From assembly GCA_965222895.1 (NCBI GenBank), contig CBDCVB010000001.1:868001-932000 (forward strand): DNA of 64,000 nt. The letters run 5' to 3'. The DNA is from Bin87 sp965222895 (lineage in GTDB: Bacteria; Chloroflexota; Dehalococcoidia; Lucifugimonadales; UBA3495). Positions 36,941 through 45,380 of this stretch are shown here, piece by piece. The notes under the pieces were generated by a model. The model had not been told where the DNA came from and did not search any database. It saw only the letters and a list, made by a program, of their open reading frames with translations. The position numbers and the translations under genes were made by a program. How positions within the stretch are numbered: position 1 is the stretch's first letter; each line of letters opens with the position of its first letter.

Positions 36941-38390
36941 GTAACTGTTCAGACTTGCGGGGAAGTGAGCAGTTGTCGGCAAGCGGCGAGGGGATTCAGT
37001 CCTTGGGCGCGCCAGGTGCCGAAGAGGGAAGCCAGGGTCATCCTGCTGATGCTGCCCCGTTCCGACCGGGTGCCGCCGCTGATCTTGCGACTGACGACCA
37101 GGTGGCGCAGGCTGCGTTCGGCGGCGTTGTTGTCCGATGGCGCCTCCGGTTCGGCCACGAAGACGAACAATTCCTTGATATGGCGCTCGATGCGTCGGCA
37201 CAGTTTGGCCTGGGTTGCCGAGGGGTCGCGAAGGAAGGGTTGGCAGAGGGCCAGCAACTGCCGTTCCAGAACCAGTTGTGCGGTGCGCCGCCGCTTGGTC
37301 TGGGGATGGGCGCTGGCTTTGGCCCGGTCGTAAATCTCGTGGACGGCGTCGGCCCACTGCGCCAGCTTTTGGTCCTTCGGGTAAAGGGCCTTCAGATCGT
37401 GGATGTCCCGCAGCAGGTGGACCCAGCAGCGTTGCTTGGGGCCGTCGTAATGGTGGTAGGCAGCGTAGAAATCGCTGACCAGCACACCGGCGAAGGTGTC
37501 GCCCAGAGCTTCATCCACCACTTCCTTGTTGCGACCCCGCCGCAGGAAGTAGCGTTGGGTGGGGGTGCTGAAAGTCCACACGTAGCCGTTGTTGCCATCC
37601 TCACGCCAGCCGGTCTCGTCGGCATGGACCACTGGGCTGGCGCGGATCTGGGCCAATATCTGATCCACTGCGGCCTGGGCCCTTCGCGCGGTGCGATGCA
37701 CCGCAGCCATGATGGCTCCCACGCTGAGGCGCAGCCCATGGACGGTGCGCAGATACCATTGGATGGCGCCAATGGGCAGTCGGGCCCTCCCGCAGCGTGG
37801 CAATCAGACTGACCAGGTTGATACCCAGACGCTGCTGGCCCATCACCACGCCGTCCATTTGTGCCGGGGGAACGCAGCGGCGTCGGCACCCCGGACAATC
37901 CCTGGCGATGTAGACGTGCTCGGTAACTTCCGCCGGAACCTGGGGCAACTCGATGACCTCCCGCGTGCGCTGGGTCCAGCCACCGGACAACAGCGTTCCG
38001 CAGTCGGGACAGTGGTCCACCACGTGCTCCACCCGACGGGTGGGCGTCATGCGACGGCGGGCAAAGCCGTGGGGGCGGGGCTGGCGTGGCGCTTTGGGCT
38101 GGGCCGGTTTCTGGCTGGCTTCGGGTTTGACACCGGGCATCCCCCGGGCGCCACTGGGTTTGGCCCGCCCTTCCAGCTGAGCAATCCGCCTCTCCAGGCC
38201 CTCGATGATGGCCTGCTGTCGGGCTATGATGGCCTCCTGCCGTATGACGATGGCGATGAGCACATCGCGGTCAGCAGTGGACAGGTCGATTTCCGAATCC
38301 ATACCCGTTATATGACATAACCACAACCCATCGCGCCAGCCATCCCCGAACCTCTTTGAACCAATTCCCCCACCAAGTCTGAACAGTTAC
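36941..38390 (-). mobile_element. IS66-family element, copy B
   Basis: This 1,450-bp element has the same 17-bp ends as copy A (36941-36957 and 38374-38390) and a perfect 8-bp target duplication CTGCCCAA. It is two bases shorter than copy A because of the deletion near 37785. Confidence 0.9.
36949..38302 (-). pseudogene. tnpC: IS66-family transposase, copy B, 2-bp deletion
   Basis: This aligns with copy A throughout at more than 95% by eye. At about 37785, copy A has GGGCCTCCTCCCGCAG where copy B has GGGCCCTCCCGCAG. The two-base loss breaks the frame after LVSLIATLRE, before all three catalytic residues. The element could still be mobilised by copy A because its ends are intact. Confidence 0.88.
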
Positions 38391-38398
38391 CTGCCCAA

Positions 38399-38810
38399 TT
38401 CGGACTTGCGTGGGCGTAATACTTGTGATACGGTGCCCTGCATTTCAGTCGGAACGAGCGCGCGCATCTGTTTTAAGATCCGCAACGAGGCCGAAGTTAA
38501 TCAATACAATGAGACCGGATGGTCATAGTCATCCGGTCCCAAACCAGACAGGGCGAAGCAAGCAAAAACTCCGCTGCGGCGTTCTATATGCTAAAACAGG
38601 ATTGGAAATCAATTACCGCTTCGATCAGTCTGGGCCTCCTCATAATCGGCATCATCTGGAAAAGTCAAAAAGCCCTCATGGGCCGCACAGATGACGAATA
38701 AGCCGGCCAACCACGTACTGACGGAGGCATAGGCCCAAGCGTGCACGAGGTTGGGATGAATTCCACCCCCCAAGTGTAAACGACGCCACAGCCACCAAGA
38801 GGTTCACGCC
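38399..38810. other. Intergenic region downstream of IS66
   Basis: No convincing gene. A 37-residue frame at 38588-38701 (MLKQDWKSITASISLGLLII onward) could encode a single-span membrane peptide but has no ribosome site. The rest shows nothing recognised. Confidence 0.3.
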
Positions 38811-39102
38811 ATGACAACGGCCCGGGGCATTCTCAAACAGGCCGCCCGAATCGTCCTGGCCGAGTTGCCCATGCACCTGTCCGCCGACTTCGTCATCAAC
38901 AACGTCGAAGCGGAAACGCTGCATGGCCCGAACTGCGAGGACTACATTCACGTCGACGTGATCCTCTAAGACGACCATCCCGAACTCGATTCCCCGCAAG
39001 CTGCCGAGGTTCAAGCAGACACTGCACCCGATGTTCGAGCGCGCAGGAATCGTGCCAAGCCCAACGATATCATATTCAAACCGGGATGAGCTCACCGGAT
39101 GA
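38811..39102 (+). pseudogene. Small unrecognised gene with stop and frameshift
   Basis: ATG 38811 has AAGAGG upstream and encodes MTTARGILKQAARIVLAELP, then ADFVINNVEAETLHGPNCED and YIHVDVIL before TAA at 38967. The same frame resumes as DDHPELDSP. After a one-base shift it continues RKLPRFKQTLHPMFERAGIV and PTISYSNRDELTG to a stop at 39100. The pieces read as one protein of about 96 residues, but I do not recognise the family. The acidic EDYIHVDVIL-DDHPELD stretch is suggestive of a small cytosolic protein. Confidence 0.4.
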
Positions 39103-39857
39103 CCAAGCCCTCCGGAACAGCGGACGTCAGCCATCGTAATCCTCTGCATGCATGGATACACGGCACATCGTCCTGCTGGGACCGTCCCATTACGCACTCC
39201 CCGCACACATGTGCAATAGCGGTACGTTCGAGTTCGCTTTCTTCCACTCCAAGCTGGCTAACTCCTGCGACGGGCGTCCGAAGTCACGCAACTCCGCCAA
39301 GCCCAGCCGCAAAACCCGGGCCGGCGCCGAGAATCGCTGGCCAGCCGCCAAGCCAACGAAGCCCCGCATCACTGGGGAGGAAGGGCGAGAACTCACGCAC
39401 GGACGCGCCGCCAATAACCGCCACGACGCACCACCTCAAGCGCGGCAAAGCCACAAGCCCGTCACGCCAGACGACGACAAGCCCCGCCACGGCACACTCA
39501 GGGGGGCAAGGCAATCGCGTCTAATTTTGGTGAGAGGCAAAATCCCGGGAAGCCCGAGTTCTGGTAGTCTCACGTCGCCTGAGAACGGACAGTTACAGCA
39601 TAAGAGATGCGAATTTCAACCTGTTGGCGGGTTTTATATCACATCCAAACCACAGACGCGGCCCAATATTATCAGCGTTTAGAACGCAATGGACCAGTTC
39701 ATATCGTAGATATTGAAGACGCGATTGCCCTGTCCAGCGGGCGGACAAGTCTTCTCCCCACAGTATATAATTTGGACCGATCCATTCCGTTTCCGATGGA
39801 GTGGGAAAACCGGACCGGTCCTGGACTCTACCGAGTTTTTGCTAGGAGGAACTTGTT
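39103..39857. other. Long non-coding region before the VOC gene
   Basis: The sequence from about 39280 to 39510 is unusually rich in GCCAAGCC/CGCC-type codons on both strands, and the open frame there (39152-39682) has a composition unlike a real protein. A perfect TATAAT at 39766-39771 has a weak -35 and may be the promoter of the VOC gene at 39858. No RNA gene or repeat was recognised. Confidence 0.4.
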
Positions 39858-40382
39858 ATGGGCATTCAGATCAAGCGCGTTGGACATGTGGGTATTCTGG
39901 TTTCCGATTTTGAACGGTCTTTCGAGTTTTACACCGAGGTGCTGGGCTGCAAGGTGACTTCCCGCCGCCGCCGGCCCGACGGGGCCGAGACGGCCTTCCT
40001 GCGGTTTGACGAGACCCACCATGATTTCGTCATCGCTACTGCTCCCGAAGGCGTGGACGTTTCCGAGAACGTTCCTGGGCGGGCCCGGCTGGTGCAGCAG
40101 GTGGCATTTGAAGTCGAAAACCGTGACGAATTCATGAAGGCTCTGGCCCACATCCATACCCACGGTGCGGAGATTGTCAGCGGCCCGTTGACCCACGGCA
40201 TCGAGTCTGGCGGGAACCTGGAAGGCAGCGGCAGCCGCTCATTCTACTTCCTGGACCCGGACGGCAACCGGCTGGAGATCTTCTGCGACGGCATGAAGGT
40301 TCCCAACGGGGAGCAGTTCCCCAGGGCAGAATACGCCGACGCCATCAAGGACTTTATGGACAAAAAGGCAGGTACGCTCTGA
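39858..40382 (+). CDS. VOC-superfamily protein, extradiol dioxygenase-like
   Basis: This 174-residue protein has TAGGAGG upstream of ATG 39858. Two VOC modules are seen: IKRVGHVGILVSDFERSFEF, then YTEVLGCKVTSRRRRPDG, and a second with VQQVAFEVENRDEFMKALAH followed by SFYFLDPDGNRLEIFCDG. The metal-ligand pattern is His8 and Glu in NRLEIF; the position usually His in type I extradiol enzymes (HHVAFEV) reads Gln (QQVAFEV). It may therefore be a non-dioxygenase VOC enzyme or bind metal differently. It has no operon partner. Confidence 0.82.
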   Translation: MGIQIKRVGHVGILVSDFERSFEFYTEVLGCKVTSRRRRPDGAETAFLRFDETHHDFVIATAPEGVDVSENVPGRARLVQQVAFEVENRDEFMKALAHIHTHGAEIVSGPLTHGIESGGNLEGSGSRSFYFLDPDGNRLEIFCDGMKVPNGEQFPRAEYADAIKDFMDKKAGTL

Positions 40383-40484
40383 CGATTAACCAACGTTAAC
40401 CGTAAATCGCCGTAAAATGGTTGAACAAAACGACGGCGTGGAACACTCCTCGCCGCCCTGGTTTGTCCGGGCGAGGTTGGCCAG

Positions 40485-40700
40485 CTAAAACCCGGCTATC
40501 TCCGTAGCCCCGCGCCCTTGCAGGTTCCCGCCGGATGTCGAAGGTCCGTTTTCCCCTGTAGGATACATCTCGTCCAGAATGGCTTCCCTGACCTCAAACC
40601 CGGGGCCGAGCAGCCGTTCGATGGCAGGGATGTCATACCGGCGAACGGAGTCGTTGGAGTACATAGCCCCGTGTGCCACGAATGTCGTAATGCCAACGGG
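40485..40700 (-). pseudogene. Unrecognised gene fragment
   Basis: A minus-strand frame reads LGPVGITTFVAHGAMYSNDS, then VRRYDIPAIERLLGPGFEVR and EAILDEMYPTGENG to a stop at 40485, with no start codon and no upstream continuation. It resembles the C-terminal end of a cytosolic protein. Family unknown. Confidence 0.3.
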
Positions 40701-40721
40701 CCCTAATGGGGAGGTGGAGTC

Positions 40722-40918
40722 GTGGACTGGATTACAGAGTCGTGGTTCATTAGTGCCTTGTTTAACTCGTCCTTGGGTTCTTGGTATTCGTGCTGTTCCC
40801 GGTTCTTGTGTTTGTGGCCTTCATTGCATTGGGATGGCGCGTCTCCGGGGGGAAGTGTAAACGGCGGCAGCAATGGTCCGTCGAAAAAAGTCGCCGTGAT
40901 GCCAGCGGTGCTATCTGA
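40722..40918 (+). pseudogene. Small membrane protein with frameshift
   Basis: GTG 40722 has GGGGAGG upstream and starts MDWITESWFISALF. After a one-base shift near 40765 the frame reads LVLGFLVFVLFPVLVFVAFI, then ALGWRVSGGKCKRRQQW to a stop at 40916. That is a clean transmembrane helix followed by a positively charged cytoplasmic tail, which supports the two-frame reading. The family is not recognised. Confidence 0.4.
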
Positions 40919-41216
40919 GAACGGGAGTGAGACCCGGACTAATCGATTTAGCTAGAAGAAGCATCGTGATAGTGCGGCGGAATGCGTGACAGAGTCGGCC
41001 ATGGCGTGCTCCGCGCTCGCGGCAGCAGCGACGGCGGGCGATGCCGCCCACGGGAGTGCCGGCGTCGGTCTGTGTCAAGGTCATGTTGTCCGTCCGGGTA
41101 ACATGGTTTCCCCCTCCCTGTGCCCCGTGTTGGGCACATTGCGCCCGCCTATATTTCAGGGGAGTATAGGATTGGTTGCATGGCGCGTTACTTGCGGCGC
41201 TGCTGGCCGTTCCAAT

Positions 41217-41255
41217 AACACACCGGCCGGAGTGGATTGCTCCGGCCGGTGTGTT
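41217..41255 (-). terminator. Rho-independent terminator of the NHL-repeat gene
   Basis: A perfect 16-bp stem (AACACACCGGCCGGAG at 41217-41232 with its complement at 41240-41255) encloses a 7-base loop, 50 bases beyond the stop at 41305. T-rich bases follow on the plus side as well, so it may work in both directions. The 298 bases to its left (40919-41216) show nothing else. Confidence 0.8.
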
Positions 41256-41304
41256 TCTGCGGGTCCGGTTCCTTAGATCCACAGATCAGCGGGTTCCGAC
41301 CGAG

Positions 41305-42183
41305 CTACCCTTGGCGCACGAACTTGTCGATACCAGTGCCGTCGCTGAGGCCGACGTAGATGTCGCCGCGGGAGTCGACCCAACTACCGTGGCCGGGGCC
41401 GCGGCAGTCGAAGCGGGACAGTACGTTTCCGGAGGCGTCCAGGACGCTGACCCGGGCCGAAGAATCGTTGACGCTGCCCTCGCTGACGTACAGGACGCCC
41501 TCGCCGTCCACCGAGATGTCCATGGGCCGCTGGATGTCGTTCCAGATGGTGATGAACTCGCCGTCCAGGTTGAAGAGCTGCATCCGGTGATTCTCGCGGT
41601 CACAGAGGAAGATCGTGTCGTTGTGGATTAGCAGGCTGTGGGGAAGGTGGAAGTGCCCCGGCTCACTCTTACCTGGTTGTCCCCAGGACTGCTTGAGTTG
41701 ACCGTCCCAGCTGAACCGGTGGATGCGGGCGTTGCGGTATCCGTCGGATACGTACAGGTCGCCCGAGGGGGATGGGACCAGTTCACTTGGGTAGTTAAAG
41801 GGGCCGGCGGCGCGGGGGCAAAGGTCGCCCGGGTTTTCGCAGCCGGTGTCCGAGTGGACGCCGTGGCGCCCTAGCATCTGGATGGGTTTGCCGTCGATGG
41901 TGTAGACCAGGCAGACGGAACTGTCCCGGTCGGTCAGGTAAACCGTGTCATCCTCGATGTAGATGCCGTGGGCGAATGAGAAGGCGCCGTTCCCCCAGCT
42001 GTCCAACAGGTTGCCGTCCCGATCGAAGATGAGGATGGGCGGATCCTTGCGCTGGAAGGCGAACACCCGATCTTGGGAGTCGGTGGCTACGGCGCTGACC
42101 ATGGCGAAGTTCTCGCCCTCTGGCAACTTGGCCCAGTTTTCCACCGTTTCGTATGTGTACTTGCCGCTTCCTACCGTCGTCAT
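41305..42183 (-). CDS. NHL-repeat six-bladed beta-propeller protein
   Basis: This 292-residue propeller is related to the bacterial peptidyl-alpha-hydroxyglycine amidating-lyase-like group. The blades recur as VFAFQRKDPPILIFDRDGNL, FAHGIYIEDDTVYLTDRDSS, YPSELVPSPSGDLYVSDGYR, LPHSLLIHNDTIFLCDRENH and GSWVDSRGDIYVGLSDGTG. His residues at the start of several blades (AHGIYI, PHSLLI) are the usual metal-site candidates. No signal peptide is visible, so it appears cytosolic. ATG 42183 has AAGGAGG nine bases upstream; a longer frame from 42219 has none. Its role is unknown. Confidence 0.82.
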   Translation of the reverse strand: MTTVGSGKYTYETVENWAKLPEGENFAMVSAVATDSQDRVFAFQRKDPPILIFDRDGNLLDSWGNGAFSFAHGIYIEDDTVYLTDRDSSVCLVYTIDGKPIQMLGRHGVHSDTGCENPGDLCPRAAGPFNYPSELVPSPSGDLYVSDGYRNARIHRFSWDGQLKQSWGQPGKSEPGHFHLPHSLLIHNDTIFLCDRENHRMQLFNLDGEFITIWNDIQRPMDISVDGEGVLYVSEGSVNDSSARVSVLDASGNVLSRFDCRGPGHGSWVDSRGDIYVGLSDGTGIDKFVRQG

Positions 42184-42255
42184 GCTTCTAGCCTCCTTAT
42201 TGTTTGGATGGGATCCCATTGATTGACGCTTCTATTGTAACGCCGGAATCGCTTT

Positions 42256-42590
42256 CTATTTCAGATGGGGCATGATCTCGTCGGCAAACAGCTTCATGGA
42301 GCGTAGTACCCTTTTGTGCTCCAAGCCGGGACAGTAGCACTCTTCCAGAGGTGCCACCAGCTTGTTGAGATCCAGTCGCTCGTCGATCTGGTCAGCAGGT
42401 GGTCGTGGTGGATCAAACCCTGCAACCGCTTGGTGATGAACCGGTACAGTGTGGAATCCCTGCGGGAGCAGTCCGGAGGTTGGATCATCGTCATCCTCGT
42501 CAATACCCGATTGTCCCGGCGTTGTAGCCGGACATCCTGCATGGATTGGAAACATCGCCGGCTTTTTCAACAGACCGCTGGCACCGCCCT
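42256..42590 (-). pseudogene. Luciferase-like (F420/FMN) monooxygenase, C-terminal remnant
   Basis: The last 60 residues read LNKLVAPLEECYCPGLEHKR, then VLRSMKLFADEIMPHLK, the common ending of LLM-class flavin monooxygenases. Upstream, the matching sequence continues in another frame (YRFITKRLQGLIHHDHLLTR), so the gene has at least one frameshift. It is cut off at about 42590, where the serine recombinase gene begins. The N-terminal 250 residues are not found elsewhere in the window. This is probably the gene disrupted by the integrated element to its right. Confidence 0.6.
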
Positions 42591-42596
42591 TGACAT

Positions 42597-44258
42597 CTAT
42601 CCCCGCGCGTGCGGGCTCAAAAGGGTAGAAGGACTAACTGGCTCTTCCCCGAGAGCCAGTTCGCGTTCCGAGTTCTTGGATTTGCCCGCATCCCGCGGGA
42701 GCGGGACGCGGTACATGATCTTGGCCCTGGCTTGTTCTTCCTTGTCCTTGCTGGGTTCTATCCAAACGCATTTGACGAAACGTTGCAGGACCTGCTTGCG
42801 CTGCTTGGGCGTTGAGTGCTTGATGAACTCTGCCACCTGTCTGGCGAATTCCAGGACCGTTGCCGGCTCGGCGATGATGGCGGCCTGCTGGTCGAGTTGG
42901 CGCTCAGCCTCTTTCCTTTTGGTCTCCAAATCGGCCTCTGTTCGGCGCAGTGGTTCCATGCGCTTGGTGAAGTCGGTCACCGTGTAGGCGCCGGCCTCGT
43001 AGGCCGCCATTACCCGGTCCTGTTGGTCCTTGGCTTTGCGGATTTGTGCTTCCAGGGCTAGGACGGTCGCTGCCTGTTGTTCGTACGGTCCGCTGAGTTC
43101 CTTCGCGATGTGGTCAATGGCTCCCTGTACGGTTTCGGGGACGAGGATGTCGTCCAGCGTGACTTCCAGGAACTTCTTGTCGAATCGCTCGATGTTGATG
43201 TACGGCAGTGGGCAGCCGGCGATGCCGTCTTCCTTGCGGGCCTTGCAGACGTAGTAGGCGGTGCCCTTCGTGGTGTTGTTGCGGACGGTGAGGGGCGAGC
43301 CACAGAGTCGGCATATGAGCAGGCCGCTCATCATGTATTCGCTGGCGGTCTGCCTCGGGTTGACCAACTTGTGGAACTTGCTCGCAAAGACTTGGATGGC
43401 CTGCTGCATCTCCTCATCGGAGACAATGGGCTCGTGCCTGCCGGGTGCGATGACGGGCGGGTCGCCGCTGGCGCTGTTGACGCCCCAGACGATGAAGCCG
43501 GCGTAGTGCAGGTTGTGGACCATCTGGTGGATGGTCGAGTCAGCCCATTTTCCGCCTTTGGGAGCGGGTATGCCGTCCTGGTTGAGTCCGGCTCGTATCT
43601 CGTTTGCGGACTGTCCTTTCCCAGCTTCGAGGATTATGCGTCGCACTATCTGGTCGTAGGGTTCGTCCGCGACAAAGATGTTGTGGAAGGCTTTGCCGCC
43701 CTCTTCTTGGACCTTCTGGAGTTTGTAGCCGTATGGAGCGGAGTTACCGGGGTAGTAGCCGCGCAGGGCTACTTGGCGTTGACCGCGGCGGACGTCCTGG
43801 CTTAGGTTGGCCGAGTAGAAGGCGTCCATGCTCTCGATCATGTTCTCCATCATCTGACCGGCGGGGCTGTTGTCGATAGGCTCCTTGATGGAGATGATCT
43901 GGACGCCGCGCTTGCGGAGCCTGTTCTTGTAGAGAGCGTTGTCGAGCTTGTCGCGGGAGAAGCGTGAGAATTTCCAGACGAGGATGACGTCGTAAGGCTT
44001 TTCTTTGGTCAGGGCGTCATAGACCATCTCTTGGAATTCGGCGCGGTTGCTGGCCAGTCCGCTCTCGGCCTCGTCGACATAGATCTTGATGACGATGTAG
44101 TTGTAGCGCTTGGCGAAGGCTTCGCACTCGGCGATCTGAGCTTCGACGGAATTGTTGATGTCCTGGCTGTCGCTGGATACGCGGACGTATATGGCGGCGT
44201 ACAGGGGCTCGGCGGGCTCGATGGGGTCGGGTTCCTGCTTATAGGTTAGGTTCAGCAT
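42597..44258 (-). CDS. Large serine recombinase (integrase)
   Basis: This 553-residue site-specific recombinase has, in order, a resolvase-type catalytic domain (YAAIYVRVSSDSQ, nucleophile Ser about residue 28; KFSRFSRDKLDNALYK), a central recombinase domain (about 170-290) and a zinc ribbon (CRLCGSPLTVRNN, then YYVCKARKEDGIAGCPLPY, about 325-365). A long coiled coil follows (about 400-480), with the terminal strands CVWIEPSKDK and IMYRVPLP. Such enzymes integrate and excise phages and integrative elements between attP and attB. GGAGG precedes ATG 44258. It lies 46 bases after the double zinc-ribbon gene, in one operon. Its stop is seven bases from the broken monooxygenase gene, as expected for an integrase at an element end. 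Confidence 0.93.
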   Translation of the reverse strand: MLNLTYKQEPDPIEPAEPLYAAIYVRVSSDSQDINNSVEAQIAECEAFAKRYNYIVIKIYVDEAESGLASNRAEFQEMVYDALTKEKPYDVILVWKFSRFSRDKLDNALYKNRLRKRGVQIISIKEPIDNSPAGQMMENMIESMDAFYSANLSQDVRRGQRQVALRGYYPGNSAPYGYKLQKVQEEGGKAFHNIFVADEPYDQIVRRIILEAGKGQSANEIRAGLNQDGIPAPKGGKWADSTIHQMVHNLHYAGFIVWGVNSASGDPPVIAPGRHEPIVSDEEMQQAIQVFASKFHKLVNPRQTASEYMMSGLLICRLCGSPLTVRNNTTKGTAYYVCKARKEDGIAGCPLPYINIERFDKKFLEVTLDDILVPETVQGAIDHIAKELSGPYEQQAATVLALEAQIRKAKDQQDRVMAAYEAGAYTVTDFTKRMEPLRRTEADLETKRKEAERQLDQQAAIIAEPATVLEFARQVAEFIKHSTPKQRKQVLQRFVKCVWIEPSKDKEEQARAKIMYRVPLPRDAGKSKNSERELALGEEPVSPSTLLSPHARG

Positions 44259-44304
44259 CTACAGCCTCCTAGCAGCTGTGCACAGGCGCCTTCGCCGGGC
44301 TTGG

Positions 44305-44709
44305 CTAGGCTACCTTTTCGGATTCTGGAACTGTCGCGTCCTTCTGTGCGGCGGTCCGACTGGGGGGAATTCTGCGTTGTCGTGGTCTATCCCAGTATGG
44401 GCTGCGGCACTTCGGGCATTGTTTTGGATCTTGGGTCTCATCGGGCCACCGTCCTGTTCCGTCCGGAGGCGACCATCGGTGTCCACAGCGGTCGCATTGG
44501 AAGCCTTCGAGTTTGACGTGAGGCGTGGCGTCTGGTTCTACCGCTATTGGAATACGAGGCTGAAACACCCGGGGCTTGTTCCAATAAGGGCTCTTGCATT
44601 TGGGGCAGGTTTTGGGGTCCTCCTTGTCCCGGTATCCAGTGCCGTTCCGCGGTGCCCAACGGTGGTTGCATCGTTGACAGCGGTAGCCTTCTATGATAAT
44701 GCGGGGCAT
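44305..44709 (-). CDS. Tandem zinc-ribbon protein co-transcribed with the integrase
   Basis: This 134-residue protein has two copies of one zinc ribbon: GYRCQRCNHRW with TCPKCKSPYWNKPR (residues 8-47), and GFQCDRCGHRW with QCPKCRSPYWDRPR (residues 69-110). A charged tail follows. Single-ribbon relatives with the CPKCKSPYW ending are widespread beside mobile-element genes; the doubled form is less usual. AGGAGG precedes ATG 44709, and a promoter lies at 44748-44776. It probably binds nucleic acid or acts as an accessory or regulator for the recombinase. That role is inference. Confidence 0.8.
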   Translation of the reverse strand: MPRIIIEGYRCQRCNHRWAPRNGTGYRDKEDPKTCPKCKSPYWNKPRVFQPRIPIAVEPDATPHVKLEGFQCDRCGHRWSPPDGTGRWPDETQDPKQCPKCRSPYWDRPRQRRIPPSRTAAQKDATVPESEKVA

Positions 44710-44747
44710 TCTGACCTCCTGTGCGCGCCCCTGTCGGTCTTGACGAT

Positions 44748-44776
44748 ACTATACCGATAGTGTAGGGCGATTTCAA
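44748..44776 (-). promoter_or_regulatory. Promoter of the zinc-ribbon and integrase operon
   Basis: On the minus strand TTGAAA (44776-44771) and TATAGT (44753-44748) are 17 bases apart, about 40 bases before ATG 44709. Confidence 0.75.
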
Positions 44777-44876
44777 GGTTACGTTGATGTATGATGGATG
44801 GTTGGGATTTGGGCCCTTCATATTAACCCGGCACGTCGGGGGGCCCCTCTTCCTCATTTTTATTGACAGTCTTAAG

Positions 44877-44905
44877 TTGCCGACGTCCTGCACGGTTCGT
44901 ATACT
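44877..44905 (+). promoter_or_regulatory. Divergent promoter reading into a structured leader
   Basis: TTGCCG at 44877-44882 and TATACT at 44900-44905 are 17 bases apart. A transcript from about 44912 would run through the pairing elements at 44934-45016 before the next possible gene at 45141. TTGACA at 44863 is too far from the -10 to be its partner. Confidence 0.55.
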
Positions 44906-44933
44906 GTGGTTGTGTCGGCGATCCGGCCGACCT

Positions 44934-45016
44934 CCACCCCGTCCGGCGGGGTGTGGCTCATATAAAAGTTGAGGCCGTTGGAAAGCCCTCCAACGACCTC
45001 GGCGAGCCCCACCCCG
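44934..45016 (+). promoter_or_regulatory. Leader with mutually exclusive stem-loops (attenuator-like)
   Basis: Segment 1 CACCCCG (44935-44941) can pair with CGGGGTG (44947-44953) over a 5-base loop. Segment 2, extended to CGGGGTGTGGCTC (44947-44959), can instead pair with GAGCCCCACCCCG (45004-45016) at 12 of 13 positions. That pairing encloses a further strong hairpin GAGGCCGTTGGA / TCCAACGACCTC (44971-45000). The two foldings exclude each other, the layout of an attenuator or riboswitch expression platform. A role as a recombination site or cruciform in DNA is the alternative. Confidence 0.5.
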
Positions 45017-45140
45017 TGGACCTAGGAGTCCGGCGTTGCTCGCTTGTCAGTTTATGGGCCGTATGCCGCATTTGGCAATACTAGACCCGTTTGTGGGAGT
45101 GGGCGCGTCTTGGCCTCCACCGCGATAGGAGGTGCACACG

Positions 45141-45362
45141 ATGCCTCGCGGTCAGGAAGTCGATTGGGAACCTTTGCTGTTCCCGATAGGTGATCTGGGC
45201 CCACCAGAAGGCCCGGAAGCCACGCCTGCGGCGTGTGTCGGCGCGTACGGCGACAATCAGGGTGCTGACCGGTTCCAGCTTGCGCTGGCCGGACTTGCGG
45301 CCCTCTTTGTCAAAGTGCACGTGAGCGCGCAGTTGGCGAGCATGGACACGACGGACGAGTAA
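45141..45362 (+). CDS. Small acidic protein, unrecognised
   Basis: This 73-residue frame has ATAGGAGG upstream of ATG 45141 and reads MPRGQEVDWEPLLFPIGDLG, ending LASMDTTDE. It has no Cys pair or membrane span; LALAGLAALFVKVHV is a moderately hydrophobic stretch. It follows the structured leader. A minus-strand frame over the same bases (45081-45320) also looks protein-like, so coding on this strand is not certain; the ribosome site favours plus. Confidence 0.45.
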   Translation: MPRGQEVDWEPLLFPIGDLGPPEGPEATPAACVGAYGDNQGADRFQLALAGLAALFVKVHVSAQLASMDTTDE

Positions 45363-45380
45363 TCGGCCGTGTCCATGCCC

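Noticed and set aside
39152..39682. Plus-strand frame of 176 codons
   Set aside because: Composition (Lys/Arg/Pro/Ser without hydrophobic core) is unlike a folded protein and there is no ribosome site.
44863..44905. TTGACA at 44863 as -35 for TATACT at 44900
   Set aside because: The spacing is over 30 bases; TTGCCG at 44877 has the correct 17-base spacing.
45081..45320. Minus-strand frame of 79 codons opposite the small gene at 45141
   Set aside because: Reads plausibly (RKLEPVSTLIVAVRADTRRR) but lacks a ribosome site, whereas the plus strand has a strong one; left as a caution in that entry.
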